Part shown: in pieces, positions 8,597 through 16,475 of the stretch
Numbering within the stretch: position 1 is the first letter of the stretch
Layout of the letters: each line of letters begins with the position of its first letter
Source: Lachnospiraceae bacterium
GTDB lineage: Bacteria; Bacillota; Clostridia; Lachnospirales; Lachnospiraceae
Direction: 5' to 3'
NCBI GenBank assembly: GCA_022791755.1
Contig: JAAVZR010000029.1
Span: forward strand, 1-34,072
Length of the DNA stretch: 34,072 nt
The notes under the pieces: generated by a model
Seen by the model: only the letters and a program-made list of their open reading frames with translations
Database searches by the model: none
Told to the model about the DNA's origin: nothing
Made by a program: the position numbers and the translations under genes

Positions 8597-8619
8597 CAGA
8601 AAAAGAGGAGATGAGGTTT

Positions 8620-9549
8620 TCAATTCTCCTCCTCCTTCTCTTTTCTCTGTTTCATCTGTTCATCCATCCAGATTACTCTGTTGCGGCCGTTCTTTTTGGC
8701 GTCGTAGAGCATGGAGTCTGCCACTTTTAAGTAAAAGGTATAGGGGTTTTCCGCTTTGGGAGTGACCGTAACGCCGCCGATGCTGACGGTGACCCATTGG
8801 GACACGGCCGGGGCGTGGGGAATATGAAGATCTTCCACCGCCTGCCGGATATTTTTCATATGTTCAAAAATCCGGTCTGCGCTGTCACCCATAAAAAGAG
8901 CCACAAATTCCTCCCCTCCATAGCGGGCCAGAAAGTCCGTGCTGCGCTGTAAGTAAGAAGAGGCTGTCTTCGCCACCGCAGCGATCACTTTATCTCCGGC
9001 AGGATGGCCAAAGGTATCATTGTATACCTTGAACCGGTCAATGTCGAAGATACAGATGGAGAACGGAACGCGCAGGCGGATCGCCTCCTTCCACTTTGTG
9101 ATACTGTAGTGGTCATATCTGCGTCGGTTGGCGATTCCTGTCAGCTGATCGGTCATGGATTGCTGCTCCACCTGCCGGCGGTACTGATAGAGCTTTACAT
9201 GTGTATTGACCCGGGCTTTTACAATCAGGGGATTAAACGGTTTCGTTATATAGTCTACCGCCCCCAGGACGAACCCGTACTGTTCATTTGCCACATCCGA
9301 AAGACTGGTGATTAAAATGACCGGAATGCTCTGCGTAATGATTTCTTCCTGTAATTTTTTCAGAAGCGTAAAGCCGTCCATCCCCGGCATCACCACGTCC
9401 AGCAGAATCAGGGAGAAGGCTTCTTTGCTTGCGCGGCGCAGCCCTTCCTCCGCCGTATGAGCCAGGGAGATATCATACTCATTTTCCAATATAGATTTTA
9501 ATTTGGCAGCCTGCAAAACACTGTCATCGACGATCAATATTTTTTCCAT
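8620..9549 (-). CDS. Receiver-GGDEF response regulator (diguanylate cyclase)
   Basis: 309 residues. Residues 1-120 are a CheY-like receiver with Asp8/Asp9, phospho-acceptor Asp51 (LLDVVMPGMDG), Ser82 and Lys103 (TKPF). Residues about 130-300 are a GGDEF domain with an intact active-site GGEEF (211-215), the FDIDRFKVYND metal and nucleotide segment (168-178), and an inhibitory-site RxxD (RSTD, 202-205) exactly five residues upstream. It should make cyclic di-GMP from two GTP and be product-inhibited. The N-terminal fusion implies phosphorylation by a kinase not next to it. The ribosome site AAGGAGT precedes the start. It follows the TetR gene on the same strand, with a terminator and a perfect palindrome in between. 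Confidence 0.95.
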   Translation of the reverse strand: MEKILIVDDSVLQAAKLKSILENEYDISLAHTAEEGLRRASKEAFSLILLDVVMPGMDGFTLLKKLQEEIITQSIPVILITSLSDVANEQYGFVLGAVDYITKPFNPLIVKARVNTHVKLYQYRRQVEQQSMTDQLTGIANRRRYDHYSITKWKEAIRLRVPFSICIFDIDRFKVYNDTFGHPAGDKVIAAVAKTASSYLQRSTDFLARYGGEEFVALFMGDSADRIFEHMKNIRQAVEDLHIPHAPAVSQWVTVSIGGVTVTPKAENPYTFYLKVADSMLYDAKKNGRNRVIWMDEQMKQRKEKEEEN

Positions 9550-9590
9550 ACCTGCACTCCTTTTAGCTGCGAAAATACGTTCAACGCAGT

Positions 9591-9606
9591 AAATAAACGT
9601 TTATTT
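9591..9606. promoter_or_regulatory. Perfect 16-bp palindrome upstream of the cyclase gene
   Basis: AAATAAACGTTTATTT is fully self-complementary. It lies 42 bp before the cyclase start, between the TetR gene's terminator and the cyclase. Position and symmetry fit an operator for a dimeric repressor, with the adjacent TetR protein the obvious candidate; this is inference. Confidence 0.6.
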
Positions 9607-9617
9607 TTTTACGGGCT

Positions 9618-9641
9618 AAAAACAAACCGCTGTCCGGCGGT
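9618..9641 (-). terminator. Terminator of the TetR gene
   Basis: On the minus strand, a stem ACCGC / GCGGT with a six-base loop is followed by TTTGTTTTT. It lies just after the TetR stop, so the cyclase downstream likely has its own start of transcription or depends on read-through. Confidence 0.6.
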
Positions 9642-9664
9642 ATATTTTGTGGCGCTGATTTTTC

Positions 9665-10270
9665 TTATTTATTCTCCGGTTTCAGATAGCCGCTCAGCCC
9701 TGTGGCCAGTAACTGAAACACCGTATCCTCTGTCTCCTGACTCTCAGGAAGCACTCCTTCCACCATATATTTGGCGTACATTACGGTAGACGTGAGAACA
9801 TGGAGCCACAGCAGATCCTGATTAATCCGGGAAAGGTCCGGAAACGCATTCATAAAGGCGCGGACCATGTTACTGAAAGAAGCAAAATAGCTGGCATCCC
9901 TTTCCTTGTCATATTTCGGAAAGGCAGCGCTGTCCCGAAAACGATGATAGAAGATTGTGGCGTCCGGGTGCGCCACCCAAAACCGGAAATAGGGCAGCCA
10001 GAGTTCCTTTACCGCTTTGATGGGGTCTGCCAGCATAGCCTCGGGTGAGAAGTTCAAATGTTCAAAAATCGCCGCAGCCTGTCTGTTCACATAGGTGAAA
10101 CATTCTATCAGCAGATGTTCCTTGCTGTCAAAGTAACGATAAATCGTTCCGGGAGAGATATTCGCCAATGTGCTGACGTTCTGAATGCGCAGCCCTTCTA
10201 AGCCGTATCGGCGTACTGCCTTTAGCGTTGCAAGGATAATCCGCGTCCTGGTATCATCCAGAGTGATCAC
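9665..10270 (-). CDS. TetR/AcrR-family transcriptional regulator
   Basis: 201 residues with a GTG start at 10270. The only Shine-Dalgarno-like bases (AAGGAA) abut the GTG, so the start is uncertain, although no in-frame ATG is better placed. Residues about 8-52 form the TetR DNA-binding domain, with the helix-turn-helix at about 28-47 (VSTLANISPGTIYRYF). The rest is a helical ligand-binding domain rich in aromatic residues (about 90-110, FRFWVAHPDATIFYHRF). The effector is unknown. Possible targets are the AT-rich inverted repeat in its own leader (10281-10294), the palindrome before the cyclase, or the divergently transcribed HD-domain gene. Confidence 0.92.
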   Translation of the reverse strand: MITLDDTRTRIILATLKAVRRYGLEGLRIQNVSTLANISPGTIYRYFDSKEHLLIECFTYVNRQAAAIFEHLNFSPEAMLADPIKAVKELWLPYFRFWVAHPDATIFYHRFRDSAAFPKYDKERDASYFASFSNMVRAFMNAFPDLSRINQDLLWLHVLTSTVMYAKYMVEGVLPESQETEDTVFQLLATGLSGYLKPENK

Positions 10271-10280
10271 TTCCTTACCA

Positions 10281-10294
10281 ATAATACTTATTAT
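10281..10294. promoter_or_regulatory. Inverted repeat in the TetR gene leader
   Basis: ATAATA-CT-TATTAT has perfect 6-bp arms and lies between the TetR promoter and its GTG start. It may be an autoregulatory operator, but AT-rich sequence makes chance symmetry easier. Confidence 0.35.
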
Positions 10295-10316
10295 GATGTC
10301 TGTCTTCCATGTGTGT

Positions 10317-10345
10317 ATTATATACTAATTTATTCCATCCCGCAA
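10317..10345 (-). promoter_or_regulatory. Promoter of the TetR gene
   Basis: On the minus strand, TTGCGG (10345-10340), a 17-bp spacer and a perfect TATAAT (10322-10317), about 47 bp before the GTG start. The -35 box is weak. Confidence 0.55.
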
Positions 10346-10368
10346 TCCCTTCTTTCATCAATCCGGAT

Positions 10369-10397
10369 TTGACGGACAGGGAGGTTTTTGGTATGAT
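10369..10397 (+). promoter_or_regulatory. Promoter of the HD-domain gene
   Basis: TTGACG (10369-10374), a 17-bp spacer and TATGAT (10392-10397) match the consensus at five of six positions each. It lies 52 bp before the ATG and is divergent from the TetR promoter. Confidence 0.7.
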
Positions 10398-10448
10398 TGG
10401 CTGTGACGGACCGCTTTGCGGCAGATAAAGGAAAGGAGAAGAAATTAA

Positions 10449-11087
10449 ATGAATAAAAAGGAATACTTTGAGGAAGAACAGGGCGGTCATGGGCCGAAGA
10501 AAAGCAGTATTACCCGTGAGGAGGCGTGGGAGCTGCTCAGAAAATATAACCGGGAGCCCTTCCATCTTCAGCATGCGCTGACTGTGGAAGGAGTGATGCG
10601 CTGGTATGCGAAGGAACTGGGATATGGGCAGGAAGAAGAGTTCTGGGGCATTACAGGGCTTCTCCATGACATTGATTTTGAGCGTTATCCCGAAGAGCAC
10701 TGTAAGAAGGCGCCGGAGCTTCTGCGGGCGGCGGGAGTGGGCGAGGATATGATATATGCCGTCTGCTCCCACGGCTATGGGATTTGCAGCGATAAAGAGC
10801 CCCGGCTTGAGATGGAAAAGGTCCTTTTTGCGACCGATGAGCTGACTGGCCTGATCTGGTCCTGCGCGCTGATGCGTCCCTCTAAGAGCACGATGGATAT
10901 GGAGGTAAAGAGCCTGAAGAAGAAATTTAAGGATAAGAGATTTGCGGCAGGATGTTCGAGAGATGTTATCTCCCAGGGGGCAGAACGGCTTAACTATGAG
11001 CTGGATGAGCTTTTTGATAAGACCATTCAGGCCATGAGAAGCTGCGAGGCTTCTGTGGCGGAGGCCATGGAGAAACTGCAATCTTAA
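10449..11087 (+). CDS. HD-domain hydrolase
   Basis: 212 residues, with AAAGGAG about 10 nt before the ATG. The metal-binding HD signature is present: His42 (LQHALTVEG), His73-Asp74 in LLHDIDFE, a further SHGYG His, and an Asp in the FATDELTG segment. This pattern is that of small stand-alone HD phosphohydrolases of about 185-190 residues; the first ~20 residues here (EEEQGGHGPKK) are an extra polar extension. HD enzymes cleave phosphoester bonds, often in nucleotides, but the substrate is not readable. It lacks the HD-GYP motif, so cyclic di-GMP breakdown is not supported. It is monocistronic by layout, between the TetR promoter and the cluster starting at 11195. Confidence 0.88.
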   Translation: MNKKEYFEEEQGGHGPKKSSITREEAWELLRKYNREPFHLQHALTVEGVMRWYAKELGYGQEEEFWGITGLLHDIDFERYPEEHCKKAPELLRAAGVGEDMIYAVCSHGYGICSDKEPRLEMEKVLFATDELTGLIWSCALMRPSKSTMDMEVKSLKKKFKDKRFAAGCSRDVISQGAERLNYELDELFDKTIQAMRSCEASVAEAMEKLQS

Positions 11088-11194
11088 GAAAATCCTAAAC
11101 ATTTTCCCACGTCGTACTTTATGAAAAACGGTTATGCTGATAGAAAGGAAAGAAATTTAAATCGGATCAGGAAGCAAAAACAGGAGGAAAGCCT

Positions 11195-13234
11195 ATGATA
11201 CGAAACGCTTCAGGCCGGCGGATGACGGCAGTCATTGCCGTGTTTGTGTGTCTTCTTATTTGTCTGGGAGGCGTAGCCTACGCCGCGGACGGCGAGGGTA
11301 GCGAAAGCGGCCTGTCCGGCGATGTGGGACTTCTCAGGACGGACAATGGCCACTATGTCATGCAGGTCACGGTGGAGAATGAGGGGGAGGACTTCTCAGG
11401 CACGGTGCAGGTGATCTTTGCCGGCGGTAATACCTATAATTGCGCCTATAATACGGAGCTGACGCTCCCGGCTCAGGGCAGGAAGCAGTTCACGATCACG
11501 GTGACCGGTCGCGCGGCGGAGACGGCGCGGGGCCTGTGCGCTCTGAATTTTCTGAATGAGCAGGGGGAGCTGCTGGAGTCCCTTTCTCTGAAAAATGTGT
11601 TTGGCGGTGACTGGACCGGTATCCAGGTGGGGATTCTGTCAGACCATTATTCACAGCTTACGTACCTGGATGCGGGAGGGGTGGATTTTGACCTGCGTCA
11701 GCTGAGCGGCCCTCTAAATCTGGTGGAATTGAACGGGGAGAATCTTAGGAGCAGTCTGGACGGCCTGTATTTCCTGGTGATCGACCAGTTTGATCTGTCA
11801 TCCTTAAGGGAAGAGGATATCCGGGCCGTGGAAGACTGGGTGAGAGGCGGAGGCTGGCTTATAGTGGGAACCGGTTCCTACGCAGAGAAGACGCTTTCCG
11901 GCTTTGATGAGGACTTCATCGGAGTGGAGGTCTCGGCTGTGAGCGAACCCGGTGAAACGAACGGGCTTTTGGCAGATGCGGAGAAATATGGATATTATTA
12001 CGGTTACAGGGATGCGGATGTGGATTTCACCCGGATGGCCATCGCCGACCTGGACTATCGCAGGGGGAGCGGAGATTATTATGAGAGCGTAGAGCATCCC
12101 TCCGTCTGCTGCCAGGTGGGAGACGGGGCTGTGTCCGTTCTGCGTTTTTCCCTGGCAGAAGAGGAGCTTAAGAAGCTTCCGGACTATGCGATCCGAAATC
12201 TGTATGACGAGCCCATGTATCAGTCGGAGAGCTATCGTTTCAGCGGCGGATATATGGAGATGGAGTATGTGGGACAAAGAGCGCTGAACCTGATCGACGG
12301 AATCCACACCAATGTGGATTTCACATGGCTGATGGTACTGATCGGAGTCTATGTGGTGATCGTGGGACCGGTGCTGTACCTGATCTTGCGGGGCAGAAAA
12401 AAGAGCGAGTGGTACTGGGTGGGAGTCCCGGTGCTGGGGCTGCTCTTCATCGTCTTCGTATTCTTCTTCGGACAGGGAGCCAGAGTCAGCGGAACGAGAG
12501 CCTACTCGGTGACGGTGCAGCAGGCGGAGAGTACCTGGACCGACACATATTTTCTGGCATACCATCCCGGCGTGGAGCCCTGGGAATTCCGGCTGAACGA
12601 CCGCTTTGCTGTGGCCGGTCCCGGCTGGGACGGAAACTATCGGGGAAACAGCACCAACACCACGGATTATTACTATACGGTAACGTCCGGCAGCGACGGA
12701 CTGTCGGTGGGGATCTGGCCCAGAGCAAATTTTGATAACGGCTTCCTCTATGCAGGAGGCAAGGCGGAGGCTAAGGGCAGGCTGTCCGGCGAAGAGATCC
12801 GGCTGTCGGATACGGATCCGGAGGGGACCGTCCAAAATGAGACCGGCTGCGATATGATGTATCTGGCGGTGTGGAACGGTTCGGACATTATGGTTTTTTC
12901 CGATGTGAAGGCAGGAGAGACATTGGACATCGGACAGGCTGCGGCTGACGGCAGATGTCTGTATCAGATGACCGGTCTCTACTTTGACAATCTTCTGTAT
13001 GACATGGTAGGCTTATACAGGGGGCCCGCCTGGTACGACTTTGAACAGGACGCCATGGCAGCCCTCCTCATCGGTCTGGGAGCGGCCTGTGAGGCCGGTA
13101 CGGAAGATGCGGGAGTTATCGTCGGTGTCGTGAAAGATTATGAAAAGGCGGCAGCCGACGGATGCCATGAAACCGCCTATGGATGTTTGTACTCTTACGC
13201 GGAAATGGAGGGAGACAGCCATGCTTCAAATTGA
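11195..13234 (+). CDS. Exported GATase-like membrane protein of the MoxR/VWA/ABC cluster
   Basis: 679 residues, with AGGAGG before the ATG. A signal peptide (1-30) ends at a typical AYA-AD cleavage site. Residues about 40-125 are Ig-like beta strands (VTVENEGEDFSGTVQV). Residues about 140-330 resemble a class I glutamine-amidotransferase-like fold (VGILSDH, LVIDQFDLSSL, VRGGGWLIVGTG) and lack an obvious catalytic Cys/His/Glu triad. Two membrane helices follow (about 375-398 and 406-426), then an outer beta-rich domain to the end. Proteins of this design sit beside ABC-2 transporters of the Gld type, and the gene overlaps the ATPase gene by 14 nt. It probably forms the extracytoplasmic part of the complex; function is unknown. 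Confidence 0.85.
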   Translation: MIRNASGRRMTAVIAVFVCLLICLGGVAYAADGEGSESGLSGDVGLLRTDNGHYVMQVTVENEGEDFSGTVQVIFAGGNTYNCAYNTELTLPAQGRKQFTITVTGRAAETARGLCALNFLNEQGELLESLSLKNVFGGDWTGIQVGILSDHYSQLTYLDAGGVDFDLRQLSGPLNLVELNGENLRSSLDGLYFLVIDQFDLSSLREEDIRAVEDWVRGGGWLIVGTGSYAEKTLSGFDEDFIGVEVSAVSEPGETNGLLADAEKYGYYYGYRDADVDFTRMAIADLDYRRGSGDYYESVEHPSVCCQVGDGAVSVLRFSLAEEELKKLPDYAIRNLYDEPMYQSESYRFSGGYMEMEYVGQRALNLIDGIHTNVDFTWLMVLIGVYVVIVGPVLYLILRGRKKSEWYWVGVPVLGLLFIVFVFFFGQGARVSGTRAYSVTVQQAESTWTDTYFLAYHPGVEPWEFRLNDRFAVAGPGWDGNYRGNSTNTTDYYYTVTSGSDGLSVGIWPRANFDNGFLYAGGKAEAKGRLSGEEIRLSDTDPEGTVQNETGCDMMYLAVWNGSDIMVFSDVKAGETLDIGQAAADGRCLYQMTGLYFDNLLYDMVGLYRGPAWYDFEQDAMAALLIGLGAACEAGTEDAGVIVGVVKDYEKAAADGCHETAYGCLYSYAEMEGDSHASN

Positions 13235-14186
13235 TCACTTGTATAAAAATTACGGTAAATTTCAGGCGGTCAGCGATCTGACGCTGCATGTGCCCAAGGG
13301 AGAGTTATTCGGCTTTGTGGGTCCCAATGGGGCCGGTAAGACGACCACGATCCGTATGGTCTGCGGGCTGATGCTGCCGGCTGCCGGGAGCATCGCCATC
13401 AACGGCGTGGATGCGCTGACTCACAGAAAGGCGATCAAAAGGCAGATCGGTTATGTGCCGGATTTCTTCGGGGTGTACGACAACCTGAAGGTAAAGGAGT
13501 ATATGGACTTCTACGGGTCCATGTACCGCATGAATTCCGGAGAAATCGCCAGGATATCCGACGACCTTTTAGAGCTGGTGAATCTGTCCGATAAGAAGGA
13601 GGTTTTTGTGGATACCCTCTCCCGGGGGATGAAGCAGCGGCTGTGCGTGGCCAGAGCCCTGATCCATAATCCGGGGCTTTTGATCCTGGATGAGCCGAAC
13701 TCCGGCCTGGATCCCAGAGCCAGAGTGGAGATGAAGGAACTGCTTCTGAATTTAAAGAGCATGGGCAAAACGATTGTGATCAGCTCCCATATCCTCTCGG
13801 AGCTGGCAGAAATGTGCAGCAGCATCGGGATCATGGATCATGGCCGTCTGGTGGCGGCCGGTCACATCGACGATGTGATGGAGAGCGTGTTTGGAAGCAA
13901 TCAGCTGATTATTTCGCTGGATGAAGGACAGGAGACGGCTGTCCGCATAGCAAATGAACATGCCGGGGTGAAGGTGGATTCGGTGGGCGAGCACGAGATC
14001 CGCCTGTCCCACACGATGACGAAGCAGGAGATTGCCCGGCTGATCGGAACTATGATCGCCAACGATGTGGTGGTGACCGGCTTCCACAGGCAGGAAGGAA
14101 ACCTGGAGACACTGTTTATGCGTGTGACCGGAGGCGATACGGTACGGGAAGGAGGGAAAGAATATGCGGCTGAATCCGATCGTTAA
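13221..14186 (+). CDS. ABC transporter ATP-binding protein
   Basis: 321 residues. The start at 13221 has GGAGGGA just upstream and overlaps the preceding gene by 14 nt. A full ABC ATPase core is visible: Walker A GPNGAGKTT (34-42), the signature LSRGMKQR, Walker B LLILDEP with the catalytic Glu, and a D-loop SGLD. The switch His lies in SSHILSE. The C-terminal ~90 residues are the extension typical of ABC-2 exporter ATPases (GldA/CcmA-like). It should power the permease encoded by the next gene, with which it overlaps by 23 nt. The cargo is unknown; the surrounding MoxR, DUF58 and VWA genes suggest a role tied to cell-surface protein assembly. Confidence 0.95.
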   Translation: MLQIDHLYKNYGKFQAVSDLTLHVPKGELFGFVGPNGAGKTTTIRMVCGLMLPAAGSIAINGVDALTHRKAIKRQIGYVPDFFGVYDNLKVKEYMDFYGSMYRMNSGEIARISDDLLELVNLSDKKEVFVDTLSRGMKQRLCVARALIHNPGLLILDEPNSGLDPRARVEMKELLLNLKSMGKTIVISSHILSELAEMCSSIGIMDHGRLVAAGHIDDVMESVFGSNQLIISLDEGQETAVRIANEHAGVKVDSVGEHEIRLSHTMTKQEIARLIGTMIANDVVVTGFHRQEGNLETLFMRVTGGDTVREGGKEYAAESDR

Positions 14187-15099
14187 AAAGGATATAAAGG
14201 TGCAGGCCCGCAGTATGCGGATCTGCTGGGGTGTGTTTGCCTATGAGCTGATACTGGCGCTGGTCTTCTTCCTGGCTATGTCCATGATACAGCAGGAGAG
14301 GCGGTATACCGACGGCAATCTGTATGCCTCCATGGTTTGGCTGTATCCGGTTCTGGGAGTGACCCAGCTGGTTATCTTAGGCGTGGTGGTGCCGGTTCGG
14401 ACAGCTTCCTCCATCTCAGGGGAGAAGGAGAGGCAGACCTTTGATATCATGATGACCACCGGCATGACGCCTTTTTCGGTGATTATGGGTAAGGTCATGA
14501 CCGCGGTGGTACAGAGTATGCTCTTTGTGGTGGCCAGTATGCCGGTCATGGCGCTTCCCTTTATCATAGGGGGAATGTCCTGGAGCTATCTGTTATGGTT
14601 TCTTCTGGTGGCGGTTCTGGTGTCGTTTTTTACGGCCAGCATAGGGATCTTCTGCTCCTCCTTCTGCAAGAGGACCATCAGCGCCGTCATCCTGTCCTTT
14701 GGATTTTATGTGGTTTTCTTTCTGGGAACGCTGCTGCCTTTCATCCTGTCCGCTTTGTTCGGGATGAACAGCAGCTACTACAGTACGACCGGTTACGGCG
14801 TCATAGAGAATATGTATCTTTTCTGGCTGCTGAATCCGGCCGTCTATCTCTGTGAGTTCTACGCCAGAATCATGGCAGGCGGTTCTGTGATGAGCGAGCT
14901 GGTAAGTCTCACGGGAACGACGCAGGTTCACGGTCCGATCCGCTATGTGGTCACAGGCAACCGTTGGCTGATCCTGTCCACACTGTTGTTCTTGACGGTG
15001 TCTTTCCTGCTTTTGTGGCTGGCCGCCAGACGTATCGATCCCATCAGAAAGCGGGTGGAAAAACGTGGACGAAAGAAAGTATCTGACCAGGGAGATTGA
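14164..15099 (+). CDS. ABC-2 type permease
   Basis: 311 residues, with GGAGG in the preceding gene and a 23-nt overlap with it. Six membrane helices are visible (about 15-40, 55-78, 105-130, 138-162, 170-200, 255-282), with a conserved cytoplasmic segment SSISGEKERQTFDIMMTTGMTP. That motif, with an ERQ(T)-type coupling helix, is typical of GldF/NatB-like ABC-2 permeases. The C-terminus is positively charged. Together with the ATPase at 13221 it forms a simple exporter-like complex. Its gene overlaps the next by 35 nt, so translation is probably coupled along the cluster. Confidence 0.93.
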   Translation: MRLNPIVKKDIKVQARSMRICWGVFAYELILALVFFLAMSMIQQERRYTDGNLYASMVWLYPVLGVTQLVILGVVVPVRTASSISGEKERQTFDIMMTTGMTPFSVIMGKVMTAVVQSMLFVVASMPVMALPFIIGGMSWSYLLWFLLVAVLVSFFTASIGIFCSSFCKRTISAVILSFGFYVVFFLGTLLPFILSALFGMNSSYYSTTGYGVIENMYLFWLLNPAVYLCEFYARIMAGGSVMSELVSLTGTTQVHGPIRYVVTGNRWLILSTLLFLTVSFLLLWLAARRIDPIRKRVEKRGRKKVSDQGD

Positions 15100-16435
15100 G
15101 CGGTGCCGGCGCCGGATGAATCTGGCGGAGGTGCTGGAGCAGGGAATCTTATTTGCGGCCGTGGGAGGCATCCTGGGAGTCATCTGTGAGACGGTATCCC
15201 TGCTGCTGCCCTTTTACCATGTCCATCTGGCGGCAGGGCTGTGCTTTGGGGCCGGGCTGGCGACGGGGGTGATCCGTGGGATATGCAGGAGGGCGGACCG
15301 GAGGCAGGCAGCCAGAAAGCTGGATTCCTTCGGGTTAAAGGAACGCATGATTACGGCCTGGGAACAGCTGGATATGGAGGGGGAGCTGGTCCGGCGGCAG
15401 AGGCGGGACGCTGTCCGGTTCTATGAGCAGGCGCAGGATCAGATCCGGATTCCGCTTTTGCCCCGGCGGCGGTATCTGCTGGCGCTTCTTACGGCAGCTG
15501 CGGCAACGGCCGGGCTGGGCTTCATTCCGTCTCCGGCACGGGAGCAGGCTGTCCTTCTTCATGAGGTGAGGGAGGAGGCCGGCGAAGAGAAGGAAAAGCT
15601 GGAGGAGCTTTTAGAAGCTTTGGAGAAGGTGGACGGGGAGAGCCTGACAGATGAGCAGAAAGAGAGGCTTAGAGAAGTGGCGGAGGCCCTGGAGATATCG
15701 AAGGAGGAGCTGGCCCGGGCGGATTCCAGAGAGAGTCTGGCCTCCGCGCTTCGGCGGCTGGACTATAAGTATGGTCAGACGGCATGGAGTCTGGAGAGCC
15801 TGGCCGCAGAGCTGACGGACCCGGAGTCTGCGGGGGTCGCCGGTGCGGAGGCTCTGGCAAAGGCTGCGGCGAATGAAAACAGGCGGCAGACAGCAGGCAC
15901 AGGAACCGGATCCCCCGGTGCAAAGGGTGACGACGGTTCCGACAGTAAGGAGGGACCAGGCTCTGAGACAGGAGACGGCAATGGAAGCGGCGACGGGAGC
16001 GGGGAAGGCTCCGGTGACGGAAGCGGGGATGGAAACGGCGACGGAAATGGGGATGGGAGCGGGGATGGCTCCGGTGATGGAAATGGCGACGGGAGCGGGG
16101 AAGGCTCCGGCGATGGAAGCGGCAACGGAAGCGGGAACGGCTCCGGCGACGGCGGCCCGGGCCGTGGGACGGGAAGCGGCGCAAACTCCCATGACTATGT
16201 GAGCATTCCCGGCAGGCTGGGGGACGACGCGGGACTGACCGGAGATAAGACCGGCAGCGCGGATTCAGATTATTACCGGGAGCAAAACGGTCTGGCCTGG
16301 GAGGGCGAGCATGTGGATTATGGCACAGTGATCGGCGAGTATACGGACAGCGCCTATGAAGGGATTGCCAGCGGGCGGTATCCGGGCGGTATGGAATCGG
16401 TGATCCGGGACTATTTTGAGAGCCTGAATCAATAA
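15065..16435 (+). CDS. Membrane protein with coiled coil and Gly/Asp/Ser repeat
   Basis: 456 residues from a GTG start at 15065 that overlaps the permease gene by 35 nt; the ribosome site is weak, and an ATG at 15116 is an alternative. Two close membrane helices (about 25-72) and a third (about 133-155) anchor it, with a positively charged loop between. Residues about 160-260 are a Glu/Lys/Leu-rich coiled coil ([23 protein letters not shown], split here only for length). Residues about 303-374 are a Gly/Asp/Ser/Asn repeat. The C-terminal ~70 residues ([27 protein letters not shown]) look structured and are typical of proteins encoded next to MoxR/VWA genes. It resembles the DUF4175-type subunits of such clusters; exact role unknown. 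Confidence 0.85.
   Translation: MDERKYLTREIERCRRRMNLAEVLEQGILFAAVGGILGVICETVSLLLPFYHVHLAAGLCFGAGLATGVIRGICRRADRRQAARKLDSFGLKERMITAWEQLDMEGELVRRQRRDAVRFYEQAQDQIRIPLLPRRRYLLALLTAAAATAGLGFIPSPAREQAVLLHEVREEAGEEKEKLEELLEALEKVDGESLTDEQKERLREVAEALEISKEELARADSRESLASALRRLDYKYGQTAWSLESLAAELTDPESAGVAGAEALAKAAANENRRQTAGTGTGSPGAKGDDGSDSKEGPGSETGDGNGSGDGSGEGSGDGSGDGNGDGNGDGSGDGSGDGNGDGSGEGSGDGSGNGSGNGSGDGGPGRGTGSGANSHDYVSIPGRLGDDAGLTGDKTGSADSDYYREQNGLAWEGEHVDYGTVIGEYTDSAYEGIASGRYPGGMESVIRDYFESLNQ
15970..16187 (+). repeat. In-gene 6-bp-period repeat encoding GDGSG-type units
   Basis: About 36 tandem two-codon units (GG-x then GA-y or AG-y) encode Gly alternating with Asp, Ser, Asn or Glu, giving runs such as [17 protein letters not shown]. 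The unit sequences are varied at wobble positions, which suggests selection on the protein as well as replication slippage. The Asp spacing resembles calcium-binding DxDxDG loops, but a flexible acidic linker is equally likely. Confidence 0.85.
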
Positions 16436-16475
16436 AAACAGAGTGGAGACGACCGGGAAAGGGGATGGCAGCGAG

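Noticed and set aside
10275..11102. A 275-codon minus-strand open frame over the HD-domain gene
   Set aside because: It is antisense to a well-supported HD hydrolase and runs into the TetR promoter region; no motif was found.
11804..12835. A 343-codon minus-strand open frame
   Set aside because: It lies wholly inside the exported GATase-like protein gene; the protein has no recognisable domain and an antisense-like composition.
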